DNA from: Tretioscincus oriximinensis
Lineage: Eukaryota > Chordata > Lepidosauria > Squamata > Gymnophthalmidae
Assembly: GCA_022410635.1 (NCBI GenBank)
Contig: JAJVDF010000773.1
Span: forward strand, 140,604 to 204,603
Length of the DNA: 64,000 nt
Reading direction: 5' to 3'
In this document: in pieces, positions 55,321-64,000 of the stretch
Position numbering within the stretch: the first letter of the stretch is position 1
Layout of the letters: each line of letters opens with the position of its first letter
Position numbers and translations under genes: made by a program
The notes under the pieces: generated by a model
What the model was told of the DNA's origin: nothing
Databases searched by the model: none
What the model saw: only the letters and a program-made list of their open reading frames with translations

Positions 55321-55852
55321 TATATTTCCAGTAATTACTGCTTGCCTTAGTCTTCATGCCTTCTTAGGAATGGGGTAGATGGAGAATAAATATTTTTCCC
55401 TAGGACCAGAGAACACTTTTGAAGCAGATGGATAGGAGAGTTAGGCTGGAGAAAAGGGAATAGTTTTTAATTGGTCTATATGGAATTTATTTCCAGAAGA
55501 GGTAGTGACAGCAGCCACGTTGGGTAGCTTTAGACTCCATTTTAGATAAATCCATGGAGGCCAATGAATCAATAGGTAACTAGAATGGATGCCTAAAATG
55601 GATTGTTTCAGAATGAAGGAATTGGCGGGATTCCTTAAAATGTCATTTGCAGAAAAAGTGAAAGTTTGGCTTTTTCATTCTTCTCAAGAGTACCCAGGTA
55701 CAACCAGTGGCTGGGCCATTATGTGAAATAGAATTGGATTGATGGGTGGTGGCCTGATTAAGCACTGCTTCTCATGTTGTGGTTGAGAGCAAGGGAAACA
55801 AGAGTTCCCAACAAAAGAGCAAAATAATCCACTTATACATGATTCACATTGG

Positions 55853-55996
55853 CCTTATTCTGTTCCAGAAAGTAATTTATGGGGTCTGCTGTCCACATGC
55901 CATTTTGCTCTCCACATGCCTCGTAGGCTAGCTGTTGCTTGTGCTAGCCTGGAAGACATGTGGACAGCTGTTCCCTTTTCTGTAACAGAATAAGGC
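55853..55996. mobile_element. Foldback element of the CCTTATTC family
   Basis: GGCCTTATTCTGTTCCAGAA at the left pairs with CTGTAACAGAATAAGGCC at the right. Inner arms CATGTGGACAGC and GCTGTCCACATG also pair imperfectly. It is noncoding. Confidence 0.78.
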
Positions 55997-56344
55997 CAAC
56001 TTGTGAACCAGACCTGCTTGTGATAAGGTTTACAACTGCATTGTTCAAGGATATTTTTCAGCTTCCCAGTGGCATTCTCATACAAATGCCTAATCTTCAT
56101 CCTTGACTTTAATTTCTAAGATCAGAACAAGAGCAATCTATACACTGAGAAAAGCCTATATAGTGCTGCTAATGAAAATGTTTGCTGTGCTATTAATGGC
56201 TGAGATCACACATGTGCCTCTAAGCTATCTTCAGTTCTATAGAACTGAACTGGAAACCGTAGGAAAAAAACTTCGTGACTGAGGGTGGTTTAAAAGCATG
56301 TGTGTGATTACTGTCAATATTACTGCCAATATTGCAATAAAAAG

Positions 56345-56998
56345 AGTCATAAGAACATAAGAAGAGCCATACTGGATCAGGCCATAGCCCATCTAGTCCA
56401 GCATTCTGTGTCACAGAGGCCCACCAGATGCATCTGGGCAGTTTGAACAGAGGAAAGCAAAATATGCACCTGTTCATGACTCCCTGCAAATAGTATTTCA
56501 GGAGTCCTGCCTGTTGCTCCATCACAGAGGCAACATCCAGACATCCATCCTAGTACCTATTTATATCCTTGGTGTCCATAAACCTGTCTAGTCCTGTCTT
56601 GAAGCTATCCAAGCTGTTAGCTAACACTACCTCTTCAGGAAGTAAATTCCACAGGCCGATGACCCTCTGGGTAAAAAAATACTTTTCTTTATAAGTTCTC
56701 ACTTTTCTGCCCATCAGTTTTAAGGAGTGCCCTCTGGTCCTAGTGTTGTGTGATAGATAAAACATTTTTCTCTTTCACCCTATTTTCTCTATTCACCCTA
56801 TCCATCCATGCATGATTTTGTATACTTCAATCAGAACATCTCTCAAACATTGCCTGTCGAGGCTGAAGAGGCCCAGATGTTGCAGCCTGACTTCATAAGG
56901 CAGGTGCTNCCTCTTGAGATGTGGTGACCAGAATTGAACACAGTATTCNAAATGTGGCCTCACCACAGATTTANAAAGAGGCAAAACAACATTGTCCA
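56345..56998 (-). mobile_element. CR1 LINE 3' end with internal break
   Basis: The minus strand encodes YLSHNTRTRGHSLKLMGRKV and RVIGLWNLLPEEVV, matching the copy at 26.1 kb, with the 3' end AAGAACATAAGAAGAGCC at 56,352. Near 56,908 sequence is missing between HLPYEV and SPHLKR, with an ambiguous base at the joint. Confidence 0.88.
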
Positions 56999-59048
56999 CC
57001 AATTGACCTTCAAAAGGATTTTGGCCTTAGTCATATTTTTATTTTTAAACCTTCTTGAATGCTAAAATATTAATTTAATCTTTTTAATAGAGTAAATCTC
57101 ATACTTCAGAACTGAAGGTAGTTTAACATAAAGGTCTAATCATGGGGTAAACCTTGACATTTCTGTCATTTGCAGTCTCTTGTCATGTAAAGCTTTTCAT
57201 GGATCAAATAAGACCTGGGCTTGCAGTGGTTGTATAGTATTAGCTTTTGGGTTAATCAGAACACTTGGAAGATAGCAATGAATACTATCATTTCTTGCTT
57301 CTTTCCTACAGTGAATTGGAGGTTAAAACAATGTGAAAGGAATGTGTGAAATACTGTAAAGGTTAAAAATAGTTTCTTGACATTGTTAGGAAGCCAATAT
57401 TTAATACAATCTATGNTAACCATGACTAAAAACTCCCATTACATAGTGGAAACTAGCAAACGGAGAAGGATGCAAGTCTACAGGAGCTCCCATGTCAGTT
57501 CTCGTAGGTTTACTCTCCCTCTTGCCTATGCTCCCTTTTGAATGATTTGCCTAATCAACTCTCCAATGTGACCCTCTATTTAAAATCCTAGAAAAATGCA
57601 ATACCCCAGCTGCAAATGGGGCAGCATAGAAGATGGCACTGGAGGTTAATTTCCTTGGACTCAAGCAGTCACCCAAGTAAAACATAACCCAAGCACAGTG
57701 AGAAGAGTGATTCTTGTTTGCCAAGCACAAGATGGATACTGTTGACTTGGCAGACCATAGTTTGCATGGCAGGCAGTTCTTGCCTGCCTGCATTCTCCTC
57801 CATTTGCTTACTCATGATTTGGGATGTCTCCTCAATTGTAGCAGCAGCAGTAGCAAGTTGAAAATAACAAAAGCTCTGGGGAATATGGTTGTGATTGTTC
57901 TTGCTGTTGGTGTTAATGTGTTGTCTTGCTTTCCTTTACCTATTTCAGGTTTTTAAATTGGGAGGGATGCATTTCAATGTTTGATCAAACATTCTCTAAC
58001 CTTGTGGAAAATAAAAGTGAACAATTTGACCCTGGCAAAAAAAGGGNTAAAATAGAGACTAAGAAAGGTCTGCTGATTGAGCCTTCTACAACATGAACTG
58101 CTGCTGGGCATATTAATAAGCTTCTTGTGGGGAGGGGGGAGAAATGGATGTAGATCATTGCATTCTAGGTAAAAGAAGCATTGTGGTGAGGGCTACTTAT
58201 GTGCACTTCAAGTTTTGAAGTGTTTTACATTGAAGCTGCATAGAGGTATGCGTGTACAGTCTTAGACAAGAAGACTTTAATTATGGATATGAAGATAGCT
58301 ACTAAAAATACCCTGCACTGCAAGAATAACAAATTAATCAGTCATGGATGAAATTAAACTTGATTGCTTCCTTGCAGTAATGATTGTGAAACAGGAATGC
58401 ATATTTTCGGTCATGTGATATAAGCAAATGAAAGCTTAAAAAAGTATTGATAGAAGCAAAAAATGCAAGAAGGGAAAATTAATCAACAACATGGAGAGCT
58501 ACATTCTGTGGAATGTTAATAGGTTTATGAAGTATTTAAAGAATATTTCTATTGTGGTAGAATTCAAACAAGTAGCTGTGTTAGTATGGATATAGATTGC
58601 TAGAAAGGGGATTTCATATATACTGTAATGAGCCTAACAAGAAAAAAAAGGGCAGCAAGAGCTTTTGTAGACCTTTTATCTGTGAAAGCTCATGTTGTCT
58701 ACCTTTTGTCTTATTAAGATGCTACATGACAAGCCCCTCTTGGTAGAATATTTCTAAAATGACTCCTAGAACAGCTTTTTAAAATTACATATAGTTGTAA
58801 CTGACTCCAAAAGAAAAAGGGTTCACATAATCTCATCGGTATAACCAGAACTAAAAGAAAGGCTTCATATAATCTTGTCACCACTGTAGAATATTTATTT
58901 ATGTGTATATTTGTATTACATCTGCTTGATAACAAATTGAGATGATTAAAAGNAAAAACGAAGCCAGAAACTATGTTCATTATCTTTATATAGTTAGTAA
59001 CACTTGTTTTGCTGTTGATTTCAGACAAATAGCCNTGTTAGTCTAGCA

Positions 59049-59235
59049 CAGGGGTGGGCAATTAATTTTTCCCAAGGGGCCGCATGAGAAATTGGGGTGG
59101 TTTTAGAGGGCCGGATTAATATAGTTAACTCAGTTCTACCCAATACTGTATATAACTCTGAGCTAAGAGGGGCGGGCCGGTCAGAGACAGTAGGAGGGCC
59201 GCATGTGGCCCTCGGGCCGCCCCTGCCCAGGTCTG
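59049..59235 (+). mobile_element. hAT-type MITE, copy 2
   Basis: 187 bp with termini CAGGGGTGGGCA and TGCCCAGGTCTG, flanked by the 8-bp duplication GTCTAGCA (59,041-59,048 and 59,236-59,243). It is inserted into a GCTTTCGTAGAC-family repeat, whose two halves (AGCCNTGTTAGTCTAGCA and GTCTAGCAGAAAGTCC) lie on either side. Confidence 0.92.
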
Positions 59236-59539
59236 GTCTAGCAGAAAGTCCAGCAAGGGCCTAGTAGCACTTCAGAGACCAACAGTAGAAAACTAGGTGG
59301 CATTGGCATTAGCCTTCGTAGATGCGCCTACTTCTTCAGATGCTGTATTTTTTGCTGTATTGTTAAAATTGGCATGCAGATGACAGACCTCTATTCCATG
59401 ATATATCCCAGCATAAGGACTAGGGCACAGAATCGAGTATGTTACAATGACGTGTCACTTTGTATGCCTTGCCAATAGCNGAGATGAAAACACCAGTCCT
59501 CGCTACACAAAACGCAGCCTAGTTCTCCTGTGGGGTGTT

Positions 59540-59960
59540 TACTGGCCTGCTCCGGCTAAGTTGTATTTCGTTTTTCCTATCCGAGAGTCATCCCATCTCA
59601 GCGGCCCTTCCTGCCAGCAACGCTGCAGTCGACACCCGTCCAGTCGAGCGCCACACAGCGGCCGGAGACTGGAAACTCCGCCTTAGAGCGACTGACTGCT
59701 GGTTGCCTTGACAGCTCAGGTCGGCGGCCTTACGGAGAAGCTTGAGAGGGAGGCCGCTCGCCCAGGCCTAGTCGGGAAAGGTGGGTTGGCCTTACACCGG
59801 GCAAGAGCGAGAAGTCGGATACGCCTCGCATTCTTCGCTTCTACGCGGGGTTCGCTCGGACGCTGTCCGGCATGAGTAAGACCGAGATGGCGGATGAGGC
59901 GCTTTTTCTCTTGTTGCACAATGAGATGGTGTCTGGCCTCTACCACACCGCGGAGCAGGG
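59540..59960 (+). promoter_or_regulatory. CpG-island promoter of TRAPPC6B
   Basis: CpG-dense sequence with GC boxes runs into the first exon. The start region GAGATGGCGGA matches a YY1-type element often found at start codons of housekeeping genes. No TATA box is seen. Confidence 0.7.
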
Positions 59961-59967
59961 CGATGGG
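59872..59967 (+). CDS. TRAPPC6B: TRAPPC6B exon 1
   Basis: Two in-frame ATGs, 59,872 (MSKTE) and 59,887 (MADEALF). The second equals the human start and has the better context (GAGATGG: purine at -3, G at +4). The first also has G at -3, so leaky use is possible. Donor GTAAGT, phase 0. Confidence 0.93.
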
Positions 59968-62900
59968 GTAAGTGGCAGCTGCGTNCAGGGCTACTGCGAT
60001 AGTTTCACTGTGGCCGGAGGAACCGCTGTTTAAAGGAACTTCCTCTTGCTACAGAATTTAGCTACAGAATGGATGCGTCTTATTTCAGGACTCCCCCCCC
60101 CCCACTCCCGAAAATGGCTTTACTCTTGGGGGGGGTGACATGTGTTTTGGGGTTACAGGGTGGTTTTAAGGTTCACAAAGTGGGCAGAACTCAGGCAGCC
60201 AATAGGTTTTCAGAGGGCTTCTTACAAGTGGGTTGTTTTTCTCCTGAATTCAGTTTCAGTCCTAATTGCTTGCGGTTAAATAACATTTCCCCCTCCCAGA
60301 AACTGTAAACTGTTCTGCTCTCTGTCACACACCAGACCCAACAGACCCTTTCCAATACTGAGCCTTATTCCAGGATAACTCTCGGAATTAAGGTCTGTCA
60401 CACTGAGCCTTTCCACACTGAGCCTTATTCCAGGATAACTCTCGGAATTAAGGTCTGTCACACTGAGCCTTTCCACACTGAGCCTTATTCCAGGATAACT
60501 CTCGGAATTAAGGTCTGTCACCTGTGTGCCAATGTAGGCTATGGCAGGAGGGGCCTGCCATAGCTTAGAGTAGCATGCAGATGGCAGCCTCCTATAGACG
60601 GAGCTCCCGATGTAAACAATAACAAATTGCCATCTTCCTGATGTCTGCTTCCTGGCAGAATTCCTATTTCGGTTGTACGGTTCTCAGTTGTATTTCTGCC
60701 TGCTTTTCTAAACCGTGAATACATGCTTATTATAAAAGCAGGTTCACGAAGCAGGTAGTAGCAGCCGCTGCCCATATGGGCTGCCAGCTTCTTGAACTTG
60801 CTGGATATCCAAGCTTTTATAATAAGCACGTGTAATCACAAAAAACACTGTAGAAAAGCAGGCGGAAATACGACTGAGAACCATAAAACCGGAAACAGAA
60901 ATTCTGCTAGAAGATGAGAAACCGGAAACTGGTCACTTTGTTATGGTTGACACCTTGTTATTGTTGACTATAATATCTATTTTCACAACTCGCACTGAAG
61001 AATTGAAAAAGGACTTGGAGGAACTTCTCCAAAGGTACATAAAAGTGGTACATGAGAAGCCATGTTGAAGCTGCTTGCTTACGCACTGAGCTGGGGTTCT
61101 TACCACAGCAAAACATTTTGTACCCATGCTCAGTTATTTCTTTGTAGCCTCAGTGATGGCACTAGAGATGTCCAAATCCTTGCTGAGGCCATTAAAACAG
61201 CTAACCCTAGTGATAGACATCTCCTCAAGGGGTCTCTTATCAGTGTACCTGTTATACTTCCCTAAGATGTCTCTTATCAGCATGAACAGAGGCTTAACAT
61301 CAATAGTTACAAAGGAAATATATGTATCCTTCTGTCTGTTGATTTAAATGGACTGATCACCATGCCAAGTGTCATTTGTAGTGTAAAAATTATGCTAAAC
61401 ATAACACAGTTTTATTTTGCATGAACTACTGGAAATAACTGAAAATATAATTATTTTTGTACTTTGCAGGAAAATGGACGATGCATTACAAAACTGGAAA
61501 ATATGGGATTTAGAGTGGGTCAGGGATTAATAGAAAGGTGAGTAAAATAAATTTCTTTCTTGATATAATTTTTACCTTCAGACTAACAGCTTTTCAGAAA
61601 ATTGCACATTTAATCTAAATCTAATTGGGATAGAGTGATATGCTAAAAATCATATTATCAAAGAAGGTGGTGCAAGTATTTCAAGTAAATTTTTATTTCA
61701 GTATTGCCTTCTTTTTCAAGATTTAATTGAAACTTAAATGTAACAGCAGAACTTACAAATTTTGTATACCTCTGCTGGGAATATTACACTAAACCATTCA
61801 ATATCTTTGATATGAATTTCATCTTTAGCTGATGGTTTGCAAGCTTATCTGAGCTGAATTAGATCAGAGTTTGTGATACCTCCCCTCCACTGAAACCCCG
61901 TTTTAACATTTGCGCAAGGTAGAAATGGTGGGAAATTACAGCTGTCTCTTTTAGCACTGGGGTGTCTGAGCCTTGGGGTACCTCTGGGTTCACTAGGATA
62001 AAAAAAATATCCAAATGTTGTACACCTCTCCAGACTATTCTGGCCTGATTGGAAACAACCACTCCTTTGAGGACCTCCTCCTACTGGCCATTGGCCAGGG
62101 GAGGATTATACCCATGACCTGTCCTCTCCTAGTCTCAAAACAGGTCCCCATTTGAAATGGACCAATGGGGGCATTGCTGCAGTGAAACCATACTGAGTAA
62201 AAGTGAACTGCATTTTTTAGCACTTGCTTTGCTTTTTTAGGGGAAATCTGCAGCCAATCCGTATTGTTGTCAGATAGGCTCCTGATCACTCAGTTTTCCA
62301 TTCAGAATGTTTTCATTTCTTTTTTTTCCCTCTAATGCGAACAGGGTTTAAAAGATGAAAAATATAATACTTGTTTTGTTCAATTCATGTAGAATAAGTG
62401 TAGGTTATTTATGCAAAAGTACTGTATATGTTATGCATGCATGCCAATCTAAATAGCTATAGATGTAGAGGCCTGCCTCTTTGATTTTAATAAATGAAAT
62501 AGACTCAGATATATGAAATCTCCTTTAGATTTGAAAAATGAGGCTTCTGGTAAACCGGTGTGGTCTCAGAGAAAAGCCTTGTCTTATTTTATATACTGTA
62601 AGCCACTCTGCACTTTTGGGTTTAATGTGTCTCATATAGAAACAGAAATAAATAGACGACTCATGCCTTGCCAACTATTGCAGCTGGTGAAAGAAATAGT
62701 TCAATTTGAGAGACTGTTTTGCCTTTATTAGCTTTTGCAAATTAATATTTTCATACTCTTTTTTTTAAAAGCAATCTTGTGTGGAATATACTGGAATTGT
62801 CAAATATAGAGATAAGTAACTACTCTGGTCTTAATAAATAGCCATGTTAGTGTGGATCCATAGTGTCTATGGGACTCCTTTGCTACATAATCTGATCTAA

Positions 62901-63755
62901 GTAAGACTTCAGCTAAACTGTTAAATGTTTTTAGTTACTGAAGGAATCTGTTGTGGTGGTCTGAAATTGGAAGTGTGACCATTTAAGAGAAATGGAACAC
63001 TATTTGATACCACTGCCCACAGTGCAGCATAATTCCCATCCCACAGCATTTGTCTTATCAAAGTATAGAAACAAATGACTTGGATTGAAATAAAACTGTA
63101 TTTGTGCAATAGTGGTTTCTTTGAGAAGAAACCTATAAGATTAGACCAAAATCCTTTCTCATATATTCCATTTTTTTCTCTAGTTGCTATCTAGAGGCGC
63201 AAAGGAGAAGCAGAAGCAGTATATCAGATCACTGGGGCTCAGATGGTTGCAGTGGATCAGGGAATATGAAATAATTCAGTCAAGTTGTGCTGTCAAGATT
63301 TGTACTTTCTCATTTGTTTAGAATAGTTTTTTGTTTAAGACAAAAATAAGTATTTTCTTGTATTATATAATAATACTATAAAATAAAAAAAATCAGTACA
63401 GTTCTGAAATTATATATTGTACTCTAAGGGAAAAAGGAGAACCACCTTATACCAGCTTCTCAATTGATCTTCTGCTTTGGTTAATAATAATTTTCTGAAG
63501 TCTGAAGTGGAGAAGCTTTTCACCACATTTTCAGATATCTCCAAAGACAAATCTGCGATTTAATCTAATGCCGTCACTACTGAATTTATGATACTTCTCC
63601 CATTGCATGAATAATCAAAATTTACTATTTTCTCTAGGTTTACCAAAGATACTGCCAGATTCAAGGATGAACTGGATATAATGAAATTCATTTGCAAAGA
63701 TTTTTGGACTACTGTTTTCAAAAAGCAAATTGATAATCTGAGGACAAACCATCAG
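59872..63755 (+). CDS. TRAPPC6B: TRAPPC6B, first three coding exons, continues past right edge
   Basis: This is the TRAPP-complex subunit of the Bet3/Trs33 fold. It is part of the core that activates Rab1 (Ypt1) and tethers ER-derived vesicles at the early Golgi. Three exons encode MADEALFLLLHNEMVSGLYH, ENGRCITKLENMGFRVGQGL and FTKDTARFKDELDIMKFICK followed by DFWTTVFKKQIDNLRTNHQ, nearly identical to the first 89 of 158 human residues. The rest lies beyond 64,000. It is divergent to PNN with 6.7 kb between start codons. An extra in-frame ATG 15 bases upstream could add MSKTE. Confidence 0.97.
60358..60521. repeat. 60-bp tandem repeat, 2.7 copies
   Basis: The unit ACTGAGCCTTATTCCAGGAT and on to GAGCCTTTCCAC is repeated at 60,358, 60,418 and 60,478 (last one partial) with no visible difference between copies. 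Antisense translation shows the same 20-residue peptide repeated. The unit contains the GCCTTATTC terminus of the foldback family. Confidence 0.9.
60640..60925. mobile_element. Long imperfect inverted repeat (foldback element)
   Basis: Left arm blocks GGTTCTCAGTTGTATTTCTG, CCTGCTTTTCTA and GCTTATTATAAAAGC face right arm blocks GCTTTTATAATAAGC, TAGAAAAGCAGG and CGACTGAGAACCAT, centred near 60,765. A single-arm relative is at 665-800 (AAAAGCAGGCAGAAAT, CTGAGAACCATTCTG). Confidence 0.75.
61470..61537 (+). CDS. TRAPPC6B: TRAPPC6B exon 2
   Basis: 68 bases: ENGRCITKLENMGFRVGQGL then IE, leaving in phase 2. Acceptor CTTTGCAG, donor GTGAGT. Confidence 0.97.
61538..63637. other. TRAPPC6B intron 2
   Basis: AT-rich. 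A short end of the reptile dispersed repeat (AATAGCCATGTTAGTGTGGA) lies at 62,838. Nothing else could be assigned. Confidence 0.6.
63638..63755 (+). CDS. TRAPPC6B: TRAPPC6B exon 3
   Basis: 118 bases: FTKDTARFKDELDIMKFICK then DFWTTVFKKQIDNLRTNHQ, leaving in phase 0 at GTATTG. It carries the conserved Bet3-family hydrophobic core. Confidence 0.97.
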
Positions 63756-63794
63756 GTATTGAATTTGCTAAGCTATATGTACATATAGTTAATT

Positions 63795-63852
63795 GAAGTG
63801 CACAGCATCGCACTGAACTGCATTGCACTGCACTGAACTGTACTGCATTAGA
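63795..63852 (+). repeat. Short degenerate tandem repeat (CACTGAACTG)
   Basis: About five imperfect units of GCACTGAACTGCATT in TRAPPC6B intron 3. Confidence 0.75.
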
Positions 63853-64000
63853 ATTGCAGACAGAATTTCAAGATAGATATGTACATATGGAGCAGCATTG
63901 TCTGATTGCCAATGAAGAAGAATTTAGAATCAAAAAACAACGTCAGAGGAAAGATGGATTCTTCTCCATGATTGGGTAGTTCAAGTCTCCAGCCTGATTT

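Larger units (their letters stand above)
53142..59539. other. Intergenic region between PNN and TRAPPC6B
   Basis: Repeat-rich: foldback elements (53.9, 54.1, 55.85 kb), a mariner palindrome (55.24 kb), CR1 (56.35-57.0 kb), a dispersed repeat interrupted by a hAT MITE (59.0-59.35 kb). 54,330-54,760 is unusually CpG-containing and could be part of an LTR, but I could not establish ends. 57.0-58.5 kb shows nothing nameable. Confidence 0.6.
59968..61469. other. TRAPPC6B intron 1
   Basis: Contains a C run at 60,096, a 60-bp tandem repeat (60,358-60,521), a foldback element (60,640-60,925) and otherwise unremarkable AT-rich sequence. Confidence 0.6.

Noticed and set aside
60276..60521. Repetitive 81-codon minus-strand frame with a 20-residue repeated peptide
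   Set aside because: It results from the 60-bp tandem repeat being a multiple of three without stops in that frame.

Overview
The window is vertebrate nuclear DNA, almost certainly from a squamate reptile (lizard or snake). The evidence is three interrupted genes whose exons read clearly as vertebrate proteins, three CpG-rich promoters, and a reptile repeat load: CR1 LINE fragments, decayed L1 fragments, tRNA-derived SINEs with an intact B box, hAT and Tc1/mariner/pogo-type MITEs, and no mammalian Alu or B1 elements. The species cannot be told from the sequence alone. Gene content and order match the mammalian MIA2 - PNN - TRAPPC6B block (human 14q21).

Region 1 (about 2,090-36,907, minus strand) is MIA2, including the part once named CTAGE5. 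It has two promoters. The long form starts at 36,907 with a signal peptide, an SH3-like lumenal domain, a long acidic lumenal exon and two hydrophobic segments. The short form starts at 20,129 in a CpG island. Both splice in phase 0 into the same transmembrane exon (12,731-12,862) and then into cytoplasmic coiled-coil exons down to 2,090. The gene continues off the left edge. I placed 17 coding exons; reading frame is kept across every junction, and about 1,072 codons of the long form are visible.

Region 2 (36,908-42,471) is intergenic. It holds a near-consensus HNF1 site just upstream of MIA2, an L1 3' fragment and the probable PNN 3' UTR.

Region 3 (42,472-53,141, minus strand) is a complete PNN (pinin) gene: nine exons, 689 codons, with a CpG-island promoter at 52.6-53.3 kb.

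Region 4 (53,142-59,871) is a repeat-rich intergenic stretch with several foldback elements and a CR1 copy. Region 5 (59,872-64,000, plus strand) is the first three coding exons of TRAPPC6B, head-to-head with PNN and running off the right edge.

The genes share no pathway as a set. MIA2 and TRAPPC6B both act in the early secretory pathway (ER exit sites, TRAPP tethering), while PNN acts in nuclear mRNA processing. I see no sign of an unknown multi-gene system. The most interesting observations are a 106-residue tandem duplication in the MIA2 lumenal exon, the HNF1-like site, a pogo-like MITE carrying three CRE palindromes, and a pair of nearly identical hAT MITEs with perfect 8-bp target duplications.
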